Shown: piece after piece, positions 16,870 to 24,978 of the stretch
Numbering within the stretch: position 1 is the stretch's first letter
Layout of the letters: the number at the start of each line of letters is the position of its first letter
NCBI GenBank assembly: GCA_002403095.1
Contig: DHHC01000032.1
Span: forward strand, 1-28,771
Direction of reading: 5' to 3'
Length of the DNA stretch: 28,771 nucleotides
Origin: Leptolinea sp. UBA4782
GTDB lineage: Bacteria; Chloroflexota; Anaerolineae; Anaerolineales; Anaerolineaceae
Position numbers and translations under genes: made by a program
Notes under the pieces: generated by a model
Database searches by the model: none
What the model saw: the letters and a program-made list of their open reading frames with translations, nothing else
Told to the model about the DNA's origin: nothing

Positions 16870-19010
16870 TCTGCTGCTCTCCTCTTCAAGAGGATATTGA
16901 AGATCACCCAGATCAACACTAGAAACTGGCAAGCAAAACCAATATACAACAGGGTTGACCGAAAGCGAAATTCAACCGCATGGCTCCCAGAAACCAAGGC
17001 AACACCGCGCAGCAGGCCGCCAACTACAGTAATGGTTGCCTTTTTTCCATCTACCCAGGCTGTCCAGCCGGGGTACATCGGATCGGCAAGCACCAGTGTC
17101 CCTGGACCTTCAGCCTGTATCGAAACTAAATTCGGTGAATACTGTACCATTCTCGCCGGCTTATCTTCAATCCTGGCGCCAAGCTCATTCCCCTCCTGGA
17201 CCCAGGCAGCGGGAAACGCTTTGGTGTTCTGGTATACATATATGTCTTTGTTCGCCTGGATCAACTCAAGGCCTGAATTTTCTAATGGGAATGCTGATGC
17301 CACATAAGTAACATTAAGAAAACCCAGCATATCGTCATTTAGGTTTGCATCCCGGTTATCCATCGCTGGATTTCCAGTCTTAAATGCCGGAACAGTTACA
17401 CTGTAACCAGCAGGCTTCACCCCGGTGGCATCTGCCATGTAGGCAGAGTAAGCTGCCAGGTGCAACGGGTCAACCCCACCAGCCAAACGGATACCAGAAA
17501 GGGCAGCAATTTCCTGTGGAATGCTGTAGGAAGGAGAATATACCCTTCCCGGGTTGTCTTGACCGGTAATGCTAGCCTTTATGACCTCGATTGTTTCATT
17601 CATCCCAACCGGTACCTCATCAAACCGAAGCATTGAATGGCTGGTAAAACCAAGGTCAGTGATCAAAAAGATTGAAAGGATGATACATCCAGCTCTAAAC
17701 GATATTTTTCTGTAAGATAATAGCAGGATAACCCCTCCCCCCAGGGAAGAAAAGACCGCGCCCCAAATAAAACCTGCTGGATTCTCTGCATTCATGCTAA
17801 AAAGAATTCCCAGTACGATTGAAAGAGCAATAAAACCAGTAATGACCAACCTGACAGGCTTCTTTTCATTGCCTTCAATTACCATCGGCAAATCCTGTAT
17901 AGCCCGTGCAGTTATTATTGCAAGGCATATACCTGCAAGGAATAGAGCCCTCGGCGGAACTCTCAATAAAGAAACGACAGGAAGACTGGCAATCCATTCA
18001 GCGCCGGGCAAAAATTCACCCAGCGAGATAAGCAGAGAAAGCACAAACCAGATAATCCAAAATGCCGCTTTTGACCTTAGCCTTTTTTCAGCCACGACAA
18101 CCAGCAGCAGGGTAACTGGCACAAGCCCAAAATAGGTTATCCATTCGGCAGAACCGCCAAAGTTCGGGAATACCAGCCCGAAAAAGCTTTCCGGCGGCAG
18201 AGACAAAACCAGTGAATCAGCCGGGGTGAGAGAATTCCGCGTGCTCAATCGAATAAACTGCAAAAGCGGCAGCAGGAGTGGGGCAGCAATCAAAATCGCT
18301 GCTGCGCTTTGTTTTGCCTTAAGGAATAAACCATGCCTGAGAATTGTTCCCGGTTTGCTTCTCTTACTTTTAACAGCCATCAAAACCTGGCTGAATGCGA
18401 ATGACCACCACAGCAGCCAGCTCCACACACCCCAGCGCACATCTGCAAGCAAAATCCATCCAGCTGCCAGGGCAGGCAAGAACCTTGAGAAAAACGAACT
18501 TGTTGCATGGCTGCTCCTGTGCTCAAGAAATAGCAGCCAAGGCGTCAAGCAGACTGCCCAGATCAGGGTGATATGACCTGCCCCAAGGTGGGCATAAAGT
18601 TTTGGCATCAGTACAAAGACAATACCGGCAGCATAGGCTGCCAGCCGCCTGTATCCAAGTGCTTCTGCCAGGAATGCGATACCAAGGCCCCCTGCCGCCA
18701 CATGAATAATTGTCAGGATATTCAACCCGTAAGGCGCAGGAAGCAGGACAGCCAGCCAGTATGGCGGATACCACAGCGAAGAAAGAGGATCAGCCGCATA
18801 AGGGTTGCCCGAGAGGATTGCCGTATTCCATAATGGAACCTCGGCCCAGGTTTCGATGCTGTTCTGGGTATAAAGAAGGTTGGGCAAATGAGTGATAGCA
18901 TAATCGGAGAATTCCCCATTGGCAGGGTACGGGTAGCGGCCAATCCCTGAAAACAGGAACCAGGATAGCATTGTTAGTACGCCCGAGTAGACCAGCCAGC
19001 GTTTATTCAT
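16866..19010 (-). CDS. YfhO-like polytopic membrane protein (B1)
   Basis: A 714-residue membrane protein of the same type as the gene at 12929-15277. It shares PLWNTAILSGNPYAADPLSS near the N-terminus, a run of hydrophobic segments to about residue 440, and a C-terminal extracytoplasmic part with VLADPMYPGWTAWVDGKK and a last membrane helix. The ATG at 19010 lies 8 bases within the end of the upstream gene; an in-frame start at 19040 would add 10 residues and cannot be excluded. Probable role is in transfer of sugars or other groups to a surface polymer, known only at family level. Confidence 0.84.
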   Translation of the reverse strand: MNKRWLVYSGVLTMLSWFLFSGIGRYPYPANGEFSDYAITHLPNLLYTQNSIETWAEVPLWNTAILSGNPYAADPLSSLWYPPYWLAVLLPAPYGLNILTIIHVAAGGLGIAFLAEALGYRRLAAYAAGIVFVLMPKLYAHLGAGHITLIWAVCLTPWLLFLEHRSSHATSSFFSRFLPALAAGWILLADVRWGVWSWLLWWSFAFSQVLMAVKSKRSKPGTILRHGLFLKAKQSAAAILIAAPLLLPLLQFIRLSTRNSLTPADSLVLSLPPESFFGLVFPNFGGSAEWITYFGLVPVTLLLVVVAEKRLRSKAAFWIIWFVLSLLISLGEFLPGAEWIASLPVVSLLRVPPRALFLAGICLAIITARAIQDLPMVIEGNEKKPVRLVITGFIALSIVLGILFSMNAENPAGFIWGAVFSSLGGGVILLLSYRKISFRAGCIILSIFLITDLGFTSHSMLRFDEVPVGMNETIEVIKASITGQDNPGRVYSPSYSIPQEIAALSGIRLAGGVDPLHLAAYSAYMADATGVKPAGYSVTVPAFKTGNPAMDNRDANLNDDMLGFLNVTYVASAFPLENSGLELIQANKDIYVYQNTKAFPAAWVQEGNELGARIEDKPARMVQYSPNLVSIQAEGPGTLVLADPMYPGWTAWVDGKKATITVVGGLLRGVALVSGSHAVEFRFRSTLLYIGFACQFLVLIWVIFNILLKRRAAE

Positions 19011-20529
19011 CGGCAACCCGGAATATTTGGACTTCTCCAAATTGCTGCACGGGGATCAAAAAACTAAGATCGGGATTACTTCCGATCGCCAATTCCCTGG
19101 GGCCGAATACCACAAAGTGGATATTCATCTCTCGCAGCCAGGCTTTAACGTCTGCACCAGCAAATGCTCCAGTATAAAACTGCGTAATCTTCTCTTCTCT
19201 TACCACAGCCTGAATAGATTCGTATGGGTGCCCATATACTACTTTAAGGTCTGCCCGGGCAGGTATAAAACTTCCGAGTGACGGAGAGGATAAAACCACT
19301 TCCGGATAGGGTGCACTGGCATCCATCCAGGATATTGCTTCTGCTTCATCGCGTGTCAGAAAAAAGTGTGGATCATAGCTCTTGAGCCCGGTGAAGGTAC
19401 CAGCCAGGACAATCAGGTTTGTTATTAATGAGGCGCCAACAATACCAACAACTAAAGCAGCCGGTTTTTTTTGGCTTCGTGATTCAAGCTGGTCAAGCAG
19501 GTAAAACCCGATAAGGACAACCGGGATAAAGTAGCCTGAGAGAAAACGCCGTTGCAGGTCAAATGGGAAGTAAAGAAGGATGATACCGCCAGCAATCCAG
19601 GCAATTAAAGGGATGTTATCTGAAAAGAATCCTGAAGCCTTCCTGTTTCGCCAGACAGCGACTCCAGCTAAAACCAGTGAGGGGCTGAACGAAACCAGGA
19701 AATCATAGATTTCCGGTGCCTTCGTGATATTCTGCAGATTCCATTGGGAGAGCATCGGATCATTTTGAATTGAGAAGAATTGGTACAGGAGATAGGCACC
19801 GCCACCTATCAGCGTGAATGTAAGCTTTACCAGGTGGAACTTCCGCTGGGTAAACCAGTTCCAAACTTCGACACTGACTATGATCATCGCGATCAGGACA
19901 ATCGCAAAGGGCAGCACAATCGAGAGCACAAGGGTGAGGTCAAACAGTAGCGTGTTTCTTTTCCAGGAAGATGGCAACGAGTAAACATGAAGTATCCATA
20001 ACAGCAATGCCAGCCCCAGAGGAAAGTGGGGGTTTGCCAAGCCTGAGAGGAAAGGATAAGCCTCAGCAACCCACATATCCGTTGAGATCACGCCAAAACC
20101 AAGCAGCAGCCAGCCCATTCCTGAACCAAAAAGCAAAAGGCATCCTGCTGCTGTCTGCACCGCGGGATTTTTTATGATCTTTTTTATCCATAAAATCAGG
20201 GCTAATGCCAGGCATAATGCTCCGCCAATCCTGGCAATATGGTACATGAGAATTATTGGGATATTTAATATCCGGCTGATATGCCCAAGAAAAATGTAGT
20301 ATAGGAAGATGTAGGCTCCCTGGCCAGGTTCAGGCGAATAACTAAGGGTAAACTTCCACTCGCCCTGATACCCAAGCCGCATTTTTGCCAGGTAGCTGTT
20401 GCCATCAATAGGGTTAAAAGCAAGACCATTGAATACCGGCTGATTTCCAGCAATGGCGTAACCGTAAATTACAGGGGCACAAAGCAGCGCCAGGTATAAA
20501 ACGATCAAGATCACAAATTTTCTTTTCAT
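19003..20529 (-). CDS. Polytopic membrane protein, GT-C-like (A1)
   Basis: A 508-residue membrane protein, first in the four-gene unit. It has an N-terminal hydrophobic segment at about 5-28, PIDGNSYLAKMRLG at about 42-55, about nine more segments, and a C-terminal soluble region with VVLSSPSLGSFIPARADLKV and YGHPYESI. These match the gene at 15274-16869 in order and motif. Its function is not known to me. The region upstream holds a possible TAAAAT -10 box and a TGGTCT/AGACCA dyad. Codon use and base composition do not look foreign by eye. Confidence 0.82.
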   Translation of the reverse strand: MKRKFVILIVLYLALLCAPVIYGYAIAGNQPVFNGLAFNPIDGNSYLAKMRLGYQGEWKFTLSYSPEPGQGAYIFLYYIFLGHISRILNIPIILMYHIARIGGALCLALALILWIKKIIKNPAVQTAAGCLLLFGSGMGWLLLGFGVISTDMWVAEAYPFLSGLANPHFPLGLALLLWILHVYSLPSSWKRNTLLFDLTLVLSIVLPFAIVLIAMIIVSVEVWNWFTQRKFHLVKLTFTLIGGGAYLLYQFFSIQNDPMLSQWNLQNITKAPEIYDFLVSFSPSLVLAGVAVWRNRKASGFFSDNIPLIAWIAGGIILLYFPFDLQRRFLSGYFIPVVLIGFYLLDQLESRSQKKPAALVVGIVGASLITNLIVLAGTFTGLKSYDPHFFLTRDEAEAISWMDASAPYPEVVLSSPSLGSFIPARADLKVVYGHPYESIQAVVREEKITQFYTGAFAGADVKAWLREMNIHFVVFGPRELAIGSNPDLSFLIPVQQFGEVQIFRVADE

Positions 20530-20533
20530 ATCA

Positions 20534-20557
20534 TGGTCTGTTACATATTTTAGACCA
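20534..20557. repeat. Inverted repeat TGGTCT / AGACCA in the divergent promoter region
   Basis: TGGTCT at 20534-20539 and AGACCA at 20552-20557 are separated by 12 bases, mainly A and T. The dyad lies just upstream of the start of the first membrane-cluster gene and could be an operator or a chance hairpin. Six-base arms are short. Confidence 0.2.
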
Positions 20558-20576
20558 GATTGAAGGTTTTAGGAAC

Positions 20577-20605
20577 TTGTCAGCACGCCAACCTGAATCT
20601 ATAAT
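20577..20605 (+). promoter_or_regulatory. Near-consensus promoter, likely giving a leaderless transcript
   Basis: TTGTCA at 20577-20582 (5 of 6 to TTGACA) and a perfect TATAAT at 20600-20605 are 17 bases apart. The ATG at 20612 lies 6 bases after the -10 box, where transcription would be expected to start. There is no ribosome site before the ATG. It should drive the zinc-ribbon gene and the STAND-like ATPase behind it. Confidence 0.7.
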
Positions 20606-20611
20606 CAATAC

Positions 20612-21313
20612 ATGAACCAATCCCCTTTCCTTTACCAGTTACAGCAGCTCGATGACGAAATCGCCCATGCTGAAACACGCCTGAAGAAAATTGAAGCAGA
20701 AATTGCTTCAGATATTGAGATTACCCAGGCTAATGCAGCCCTGGCAGAAGCAAAGAATTTCGAGCACATGGCTTCGCATGCATTCTCAGAGGCAGAACAT
20801 ACGGTGAAAGAGATTCGCATAAAAATCGCGACGAGCGAGCAGTCCCTGTACGGCGGTAAAATCCACAACCCAAAGGAACTTCAGGATTTGCAGAGCGAGA
20901 TCGCTTCACTGAAGAAGAGGTTGTCAACTGCTGAAGATAATGAACTTGAGCAAATGATCAAACAAGAAGAGGCGGCTGCTCTCCTTACACAAGCAGAAAA
21001 AGACCTTCACGAGGTGAAAGACAAGAAGGCGAGCGAAATGGCCTTATTGTTTGGAGAGCAAGACACCCTGGCAAAGAAGGTTGACCGTCTTGTCAAGGAA
21101 CGCCTTGCCAGGCTCGGATCCATATCTACAGAAAGCCTGCAAGTTTATGAAACCTTAAGACGGGCAAAGAACGGTAAAGCGGTTGCTTTAATCGAGGATA
21201 ACGCCTGCGAAGTATGCGGTGCAAGCATCCGCCCTGCAGAAAAACAGGCTGCCCGTTCATCCAGTCAGCTGGTTTTTTGTGATACCTGCGGCAGAATCCT
21301 CTATTCAGGTTAG
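20612..21313 (+). CDS. Coiled-coil C4 zinc-ribbon protein (CT398 / COG1579 type)
   Basis: A 233-residue soluble protein. Residues about 5-175 are a long antiparallel coiled coil with the conserved turn LYGGKIHNPKELQDLQSEI, the hallmark of the CT398-like family. The C-terminal 45 residues hold a zinc ribbon with CEVCG and FCDTCG (four cysteines). The family is thought to bind nucleic acid or act as a scaffold, but no role is proven to my knowledge. The promoter predicts a leaderless message. The following ATPase starts 4 bases after its stop, so the two are probably made together. Confidence 0.9.
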   Translation: MNQSPFLYQLQQLDDEIAHAETRLKKIEAEIASDIEITQANAALAEAKNFEHMASHAFSEAEHTVKEIRIKIATSEQSLYGGKIHNPKELQDLQSEIASLKKRLSTAEDNELEQMIKQEEAAALLTQAEKDLHEVKDKKASEMALLFGEQDTLAKKVDRLVKERLARLGSISTESLQVYETLRRAKNGKAVALIEDNACEVCGASIRPAEKQAARSSSQLVFCDTCGRILYSG

Positions 21314-21317
21314 ACCC

Positions 21318-23621
21318 GTGGCAAAAATATCCGAAAACGAATACCGGAAGAAGAGTTTGGCGTTGCGCGAATTGGTTTTGCAGCGGGCCCAATCAGAGCA
21401 TTTGCTGGGTGCACTTTGTCCACTCGATGAAATCCTGATTGAACCTTTGCTTATGGGGAAACCTTATCCCCTTCCACCCGACGTTGCAGAGGAACAAATC
21501 CCGCTTTCATACAGCTTGTTTCCATACACGCCAGACCTGCCGCACATCAGCTCCCGCCTGCCTTTCCAATCAGTGACGCTTGTAGATGCAGTCAACTCGG
21601 CAACTCATGTGGCACTCCTTGCCCCTGGAGGACATGGTAAATCTGTTGCACTGGCTGCCCTGGCTTCCAGGTATGCACAGAATAAGAGATACAGCAACAG
21701 GGAGTACAACCGGTTTCCTTTTTACTTCCACGTATCAGATATCAGCAACTACATTGATCCAGATCCTATGACTGCAGTGGCGGAAGTAATAGGCGCTGCT
21801 TACCCCTCACAAGATGCCAGGTTCCTCCGCAGCCTCATCAAACAAACCTTTGATGCTCATGAAGCGATTCTTCTCGTAGATGGGTTGGATGAACTGGACC
21901 TCATCCCGTATGAAAAAACAGCTGCACTATTAATCAAGATCAAGCAAACGTTTCCGGCAATTCCAATTGTTACAACGCTCTCCCCAGCAAATATTACCCT
22001 TCTTCCGGAAGCAGGTTTTGCCCTGGCTGGTCTTTCATTCTGGAAACCTTCCGATTACCAGGATTGGCTGGGCAAATGGATGAAGGTTTGGAAGGAATGC
22101 GATATTCCCAAAACAAGCGGGAAAGATTCTATTCTTCAATTGCCAGACCTGGTTTCACACTGGCTCCCGGATCCTGTCTGCCAGACACCCCTGGAATGGA
22201 CGCTTATGGTTTGGGGTTATTCTTGTAACGACCTTTCCGGTCAGAGCCTCCCTGAATTAACCCTGGCCTACCTGAACAGGGTAACTGCAGGCTGCCTTGA
22301 CATTGAAAAATGGAGCCAGGCAGCCAGGAAAATGATTGGCATGGGGAAAATCACCAGCGATTCCCGGTCAATCTCATCTACATTCAATCAGAAGATCAAA
22401 CCAATTGATAATAGTCCTGCACCTGCCGGCGACACCCCGATACAGAACAGCAGCCAATACCTGGATATATTGCAGAACAACGGTTTGCTAAAGCGCACAC
22501 CCAGCGGTGAATTCAGGTTCATCCACTATTTTATTCCAGCCTTTCTGGCTGGCATAAGTAATACCGAAAGCCCGGATTGTCATGCCATGCAGATTCCCCA
22601 GTGGGATCTCAAAGCCCTGGCAGAAGGGTTGACCGCCATCCGGAATAATGATCAGAATTGGATAAACGCGATCTTGAAACCGGTAGATACGGTTTTTTAT
22701 TTCCCTGCAATTCTTCCAACCCTGGTGAGCCTGCAATCTTTTCCCTCTCAATGGAAAGGAGAGTTGTTTAGGCACATCCTGACCTTGATCACCCGGCAGG
22801 ATCTGCCTTTCAGCATGCGCTGCAGGTTGATTCCCTTTATTTGGAAGGAGAAGCCAGCCCACAGTGTGAAAATATTCCAATCTTTACTGGCCAATCCTTC
22901 GCCAGAGGTTCAAAGGATAGCTTTGTTTGGATTAATACCCTACGCGAAATCACAACAAGTGATTGACAGCCTAAAACCTATGCTGAATGATCATGATCTT
23001 GCCGTCAGGCTAACTGCAATAACGGCTTATTCCAGCTCTTCGCTGCCTTCAAGCCTGGAAGTCTTGATGGACATAATGATTGCTGGCTCTGAGGTTGAAA
23101 GGCTGTTCGCAGCAGAGTGCCTGGCATCCCGGCCGCAAGATGGTTATAGTATTTTAAAGGAAACGCTGCAAGTCGAAGACGTGCTGATTAAGCGTGCTGG
23201 AGTTTTCGGGTTGTCGCAGGTAAGAGAAGATTGGGCACAAGATTTACTGAAAAGCACTACCATTTTGGATGGCGAGTGGCTTGTAAAAAATGCAGCATCA
23301 CAGGCTCTGGAAGTAAACACCCATCACCAGCTATACCTCCCTGTTCCGCAAATTCATCCTTCCCAGGCGGCCTGGTTGATCGAATTCGCAAGCAGGCAGG
23401 GAAGAGGTATTCCCGCCGGTAAGATCCCGGTTGAATTGTTGATGCAGGCAGCAGGATCAAAAGATCCTTCACATGTCCATCAAGCCCTTGAATACCTGGC
23501 ATCCATCCATGAAAATAAGATCCAGCAGCTGTTCCAGAATTGTTCCTTGAATGAGAACTTCCGCATCCAGGATCATGCTGTGCTTTTGCTGATTTTACAT
23601 AAACTTCGCGGTGAGGTTTAA
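21318..23621 (+). CDS. NACHT/STAND-like P-loop ATPase with C-terminal HEAT-like repeats
   Basis: A 767-residue soluble protein. About 90 N-terminal residues of unknown type precede LPFQSV and a P-loop NTPase. Walker A is APGGHGKS at 102-109; Walker B is LLVDGLDELD at 185-194, with the D-x-x-D-E pattern usual for NACHT ATPases. A helical middle region follows, then HEAT-like repeats at about 515-670 (SPEVQRIALFGLI, DLAVRLTAITAYS, EVERLFAAECLAS, LIKRAGVFGLSQV). STAND proteins are signal-dependent switches in which the repeats sense a ligand. No recognisable effector (nuclease, TIR, protease, membrane segment) is seen. The GTG at 21318 has AGG about 8 bases upstream; a longer in-frame start at 21219 would overlap the previous gene by 95 bases and is rejected. 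Its stop shares bases with the convergent yggU. Confidence 0.85.
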   Translation: MAKISENEYRKKSLALRELVLQRAQSEHLLGALCPLDEILIEPLLMGKPYPLPPDVAEEQIPLSYSLFPYTPDLPHISSRLPFQSVTLVDAVNSATHVALLAPGGHGKSVALAALASRYAQNKRYSNREYNRFPFYFHVSDISNYIDPDPMTAVAEVIGAAYPSQDARFLRSLIKQTFDAHEAILLVDGLDELDLIPYEKTAALLIKIKQTFPAIPIVTTLSPANITLLPEAGFALAGLSFWKPSDYQDWLGKWMKVWKECDIPKTSGKDSILQLPDLVSHWLPDPVCQTPLEWTLMVWGYSCNDLSGQSLPELTLAYLNRVTAGCLDIEKWSQAARKMIGMGKITSDSRSISSTFNQKIKPIDNSPAPAGDTPIQNSSQYLDILQNNGLLKRTPSGEFRFIHYFIPAFLAGISNTESPDCHAMQIPQWDLKALAEGLTAIRNNDQNWINAILKPVDTVFYFPAILPTLVSLQSFPSQWKGELFRHILTLITRQDLPFSMRCRLIPFIWKEKPAHSVKIFQSLLANPSPEVQRIALFGLIPYAKSQQVIDSLKPMLNDHDLAVRLTAITAYSSSSLPSSLEVLMDIMIAGSEVERLFAAECLASRPQDGYSILKETLQVEDVLIKRAGVFGLSQVREDWAQDLLKSTTILDGEWLVKNAASQALEVNTHHQLYLPVPQIHPSQAAWLIEFASRQGRGIPAGKIPVELLMQAAGSKDPSHVHQALEYLASIHENKIQQLFQNCSLNENFRIQDHAVLLLILHKLRGEV

Positions 23622-23944
23622 TCCCGGGTTTTACCAGCAACAGCCAGGATACGCTCATTAACCTCATCTACATTCAGGTTAATGATTGACACCAGCTTAT
23701 TCCGCCCTTTTTGGCCAGCCACCACTTCTATTTGTGATTCAGAAACAGACAGCACTTTCGCCAGATAAGCAATCAAAACTGCATTGGCTTTGCCTTCCAC
23801 CGGTGGAGCAGCTACTTTAATTTTGATCGTTCCATCATCCATGATAGCAACAATCTGGGTTTTGGGGGCATTTGGTACCACGCGGATAGCCAGCGCAGCC
23901 CCGCGTGCTCCGTGATGGAATCGTTCTTTATGTGGATCGGTCAA
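23618..23944 (-). CDS. yggU: DUF167 family protein (YggU)
   Basis: A 108-residue small protein of the DUF167 family. The signature RVVPNAPKTQIV, then KIKVAAPPVEGKANAVLIAYL, and the GQKGRNKLVSI end are all visible. Its function is not established. The reading frame has no ATG; a TTG at 23944 is the likely start, with GGGA about 9 bases upstream, and about 17 extra residues precede the conserved core. It follows yggT by 7 bases. The stop (23618-23620) overlaps the convergent ATPase stop by 4 bases. Confidence 0.88.
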   Translation of the reverse strand: MTDPHKERFHHGARGAALAIRVVPNAPKTQIVAIMDDGTIKIKVAAPPVEGKANAVLIAYLAKVLSVSESQIEVVAGQKGRNKLVSIINLNVDEVNERILAVAGKTRD

Positions 23945-23951
23945 TGGAAGT

Positions 23952-24212
23952 TTATCCCAGTGTAACCAGCAAATTGATCAACAGTGTTTCAATAACCTGG
24001 ACCAGGATTACCAGGACTAATGGGCTGAAATCTATATTTCCCAGTAATGGAAGGACTTTTCGGATTGGGTTCAGAAAGGGCGCTACGATCGCGTCCAGTG
24101 TCCTGCGGATCGGGTGATACGGTGACATAAAGAAAGAAAGTATTGCCTGCACAATAACAATAAAGATCAGGGTTCTTGCCATTACGTGGATTAGAGTTAT
24201 TAAGAATGTCAT
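23952..24212 (-). CDS. yggT: YggT family membrane protein
   Basis: An 86-residue protein with two hydrophobic segments (about 5-30 and 62-84) around the conserved loop HPIRRTLDAIVAPFLNPIRK, typical of single-repeat YggT proteins. YggT is often next to yggS and yggU as here, and relatives in Gram-positive bacteria are linked to cell division or envelope. A TATAAT lies 6 bases before the ATG with no ribosome site, which may mean a leaderless message. Confidence 0.92.
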   Translation of the reverse strand: MTFLITLIHVMARTLIFIVIVQAILSFFMSPYHPIRRTLDAIVAPFLNPIRKVLPLLGNIDFSPLVLVILVQVIETLLINLLVTLG

Positions 24213-24218
24213 TCTCAG

Positions 24219-24224
24219 ATTATA
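24219..24224 (-). promoter_or_regulatory. Possible -10 box for a leaderless yggT message
   Basis: On the minus strand a perfect TATAAT occupies 24224-24219 and the ATG of yggT begins 6 bases later, at 24212. No clear -35 is seen in the end of yggS. The spacing equals that before the zinc-ribbon gene at 20612. Confidence 0.35.
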
Positions 24225-24246
24225 CCGGGTTTTCCTTTTTCGGGCT

Positions 24247-24969
24247 TTATTGCCTGTGTCCTAGAATGGCAGTCCCGATCCTCACCAGGGTAGCACCTTC
24301 TTCAACAGCCACTTCATAATCCTGGCTGGTTCCCATTGACAGGTGCTTCAACTCCAACCCTGGAAACACTTTTATCAACCTGTTTCGCAATTCAGACAAC
24401 TGGTGAAAGTAAATCCGAGACTGTTCTGGTTGGGTGTCAAAAGGAGGCATGGTCATCAATCCCTGAATTCGCAAACTAGGCAGCTTTGTGATCTGGTTCA
24501 CTTCATCAATCCAATGCTCAAAGGACATGGTTCGCAAGTCCCACCCGGCCTTGCTGATCTCACCGCTGATATTGACCTCAAGCAACACCGGCAGGATGCG
24601 GTTTACAGTCTCAAGTTGATTTTCAAGCCTTGCAGCAATTGAAAGCCGGTCCAATGAATGGAACATTGAGAATTCTGAAGCAACGATAGACGCCTTTCTG
24701 CTCTGCAAATGCCCGATCATGTGCCACCGGATCTGTTTATTCCCGGCAAAATGATGAATTTTTTCCACAGCCTGTTCGGGATAATTTTCCCCAAAATCTG
24801 TGATCCCGCACTGGATTGCTGCTTCTATCTTTGCCACGGGCTGTAACTTTGAAACTGCAACCACAGTGATATCCCGAATATTCCGCTTGGACCGTTTTGC
24901 TGCTGCAGCGATCTTCTCTTGAACAGCTTGCCAGTTGTCCCTGATTTCGCTTACGTAAATATTGTCCAT
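24247..24969 (-). CDS. yggS: YggS family PLP-binding protein
   Basis: A 240-residue soluble protein of the YggS/PROSC family, single-domain TIM barrel with pyridoxal phosphate on K41 (VAVSKLQPVAKI). The conserved DFGENYPEQA, HMIGHLQSRK, LEVNISGE, GLMTMPP and LSMGTSQDYEVAVEEGATLVR segments are all present. It has a role in vitamin B6 and amino acid homeostasis. An in-frame GTG at 24975 would add two residues; the ATG at 24969 is chosen. pgeF ends just upstream at 24979. Confidence 0.95.
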   Translation of the reverse strand: MDNIYVSEIRDNWQAVQEKIAAAAKRSKRNIRDITVVAVSKLQPVAKIEAAIQCGITDFGENYPEQAVEKIHHFAGNKQIRWHMIGHLQSRKASIVASEFSMFHSLDRLSIAARLENQLETVNRILPVLLEVNISGEISKAGWDLRTMSFEHWIDEVNQITKLPSLRIQGLMTMPPFDTQPEQSRIYFHQLSELRNRLIKVFPGLELKHLSMGTSQDYEVAVEEGATLVRIGTAILGHRQ

Positions 24970-24978
24970 GGTCACCAG

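Noticed and set aside
16648..17307. 219-codon open frame on the + strand
   Set aside because: It lies wholly antisense to two well-supported membrane protein genes, has no recognisable domain and its composition is that of a shadow frame.
12929..20529. Horizontally acquired island
   Set aside because: No integrase, tRNA boundary, direct repeats or clear change of composition is visible at the edges, so tandem duplication of a native unit is the simpler reading.
21219..21317. Longer start for the STAND-like ATPase inside the zinc-ribbon gene
   Set aside because: It would overlap the zinc-ribbon coding region by 95 bases and add 33 residues with no domain character; the GTG at 21318 has a ribosome site and follows the stop by 4 bases.
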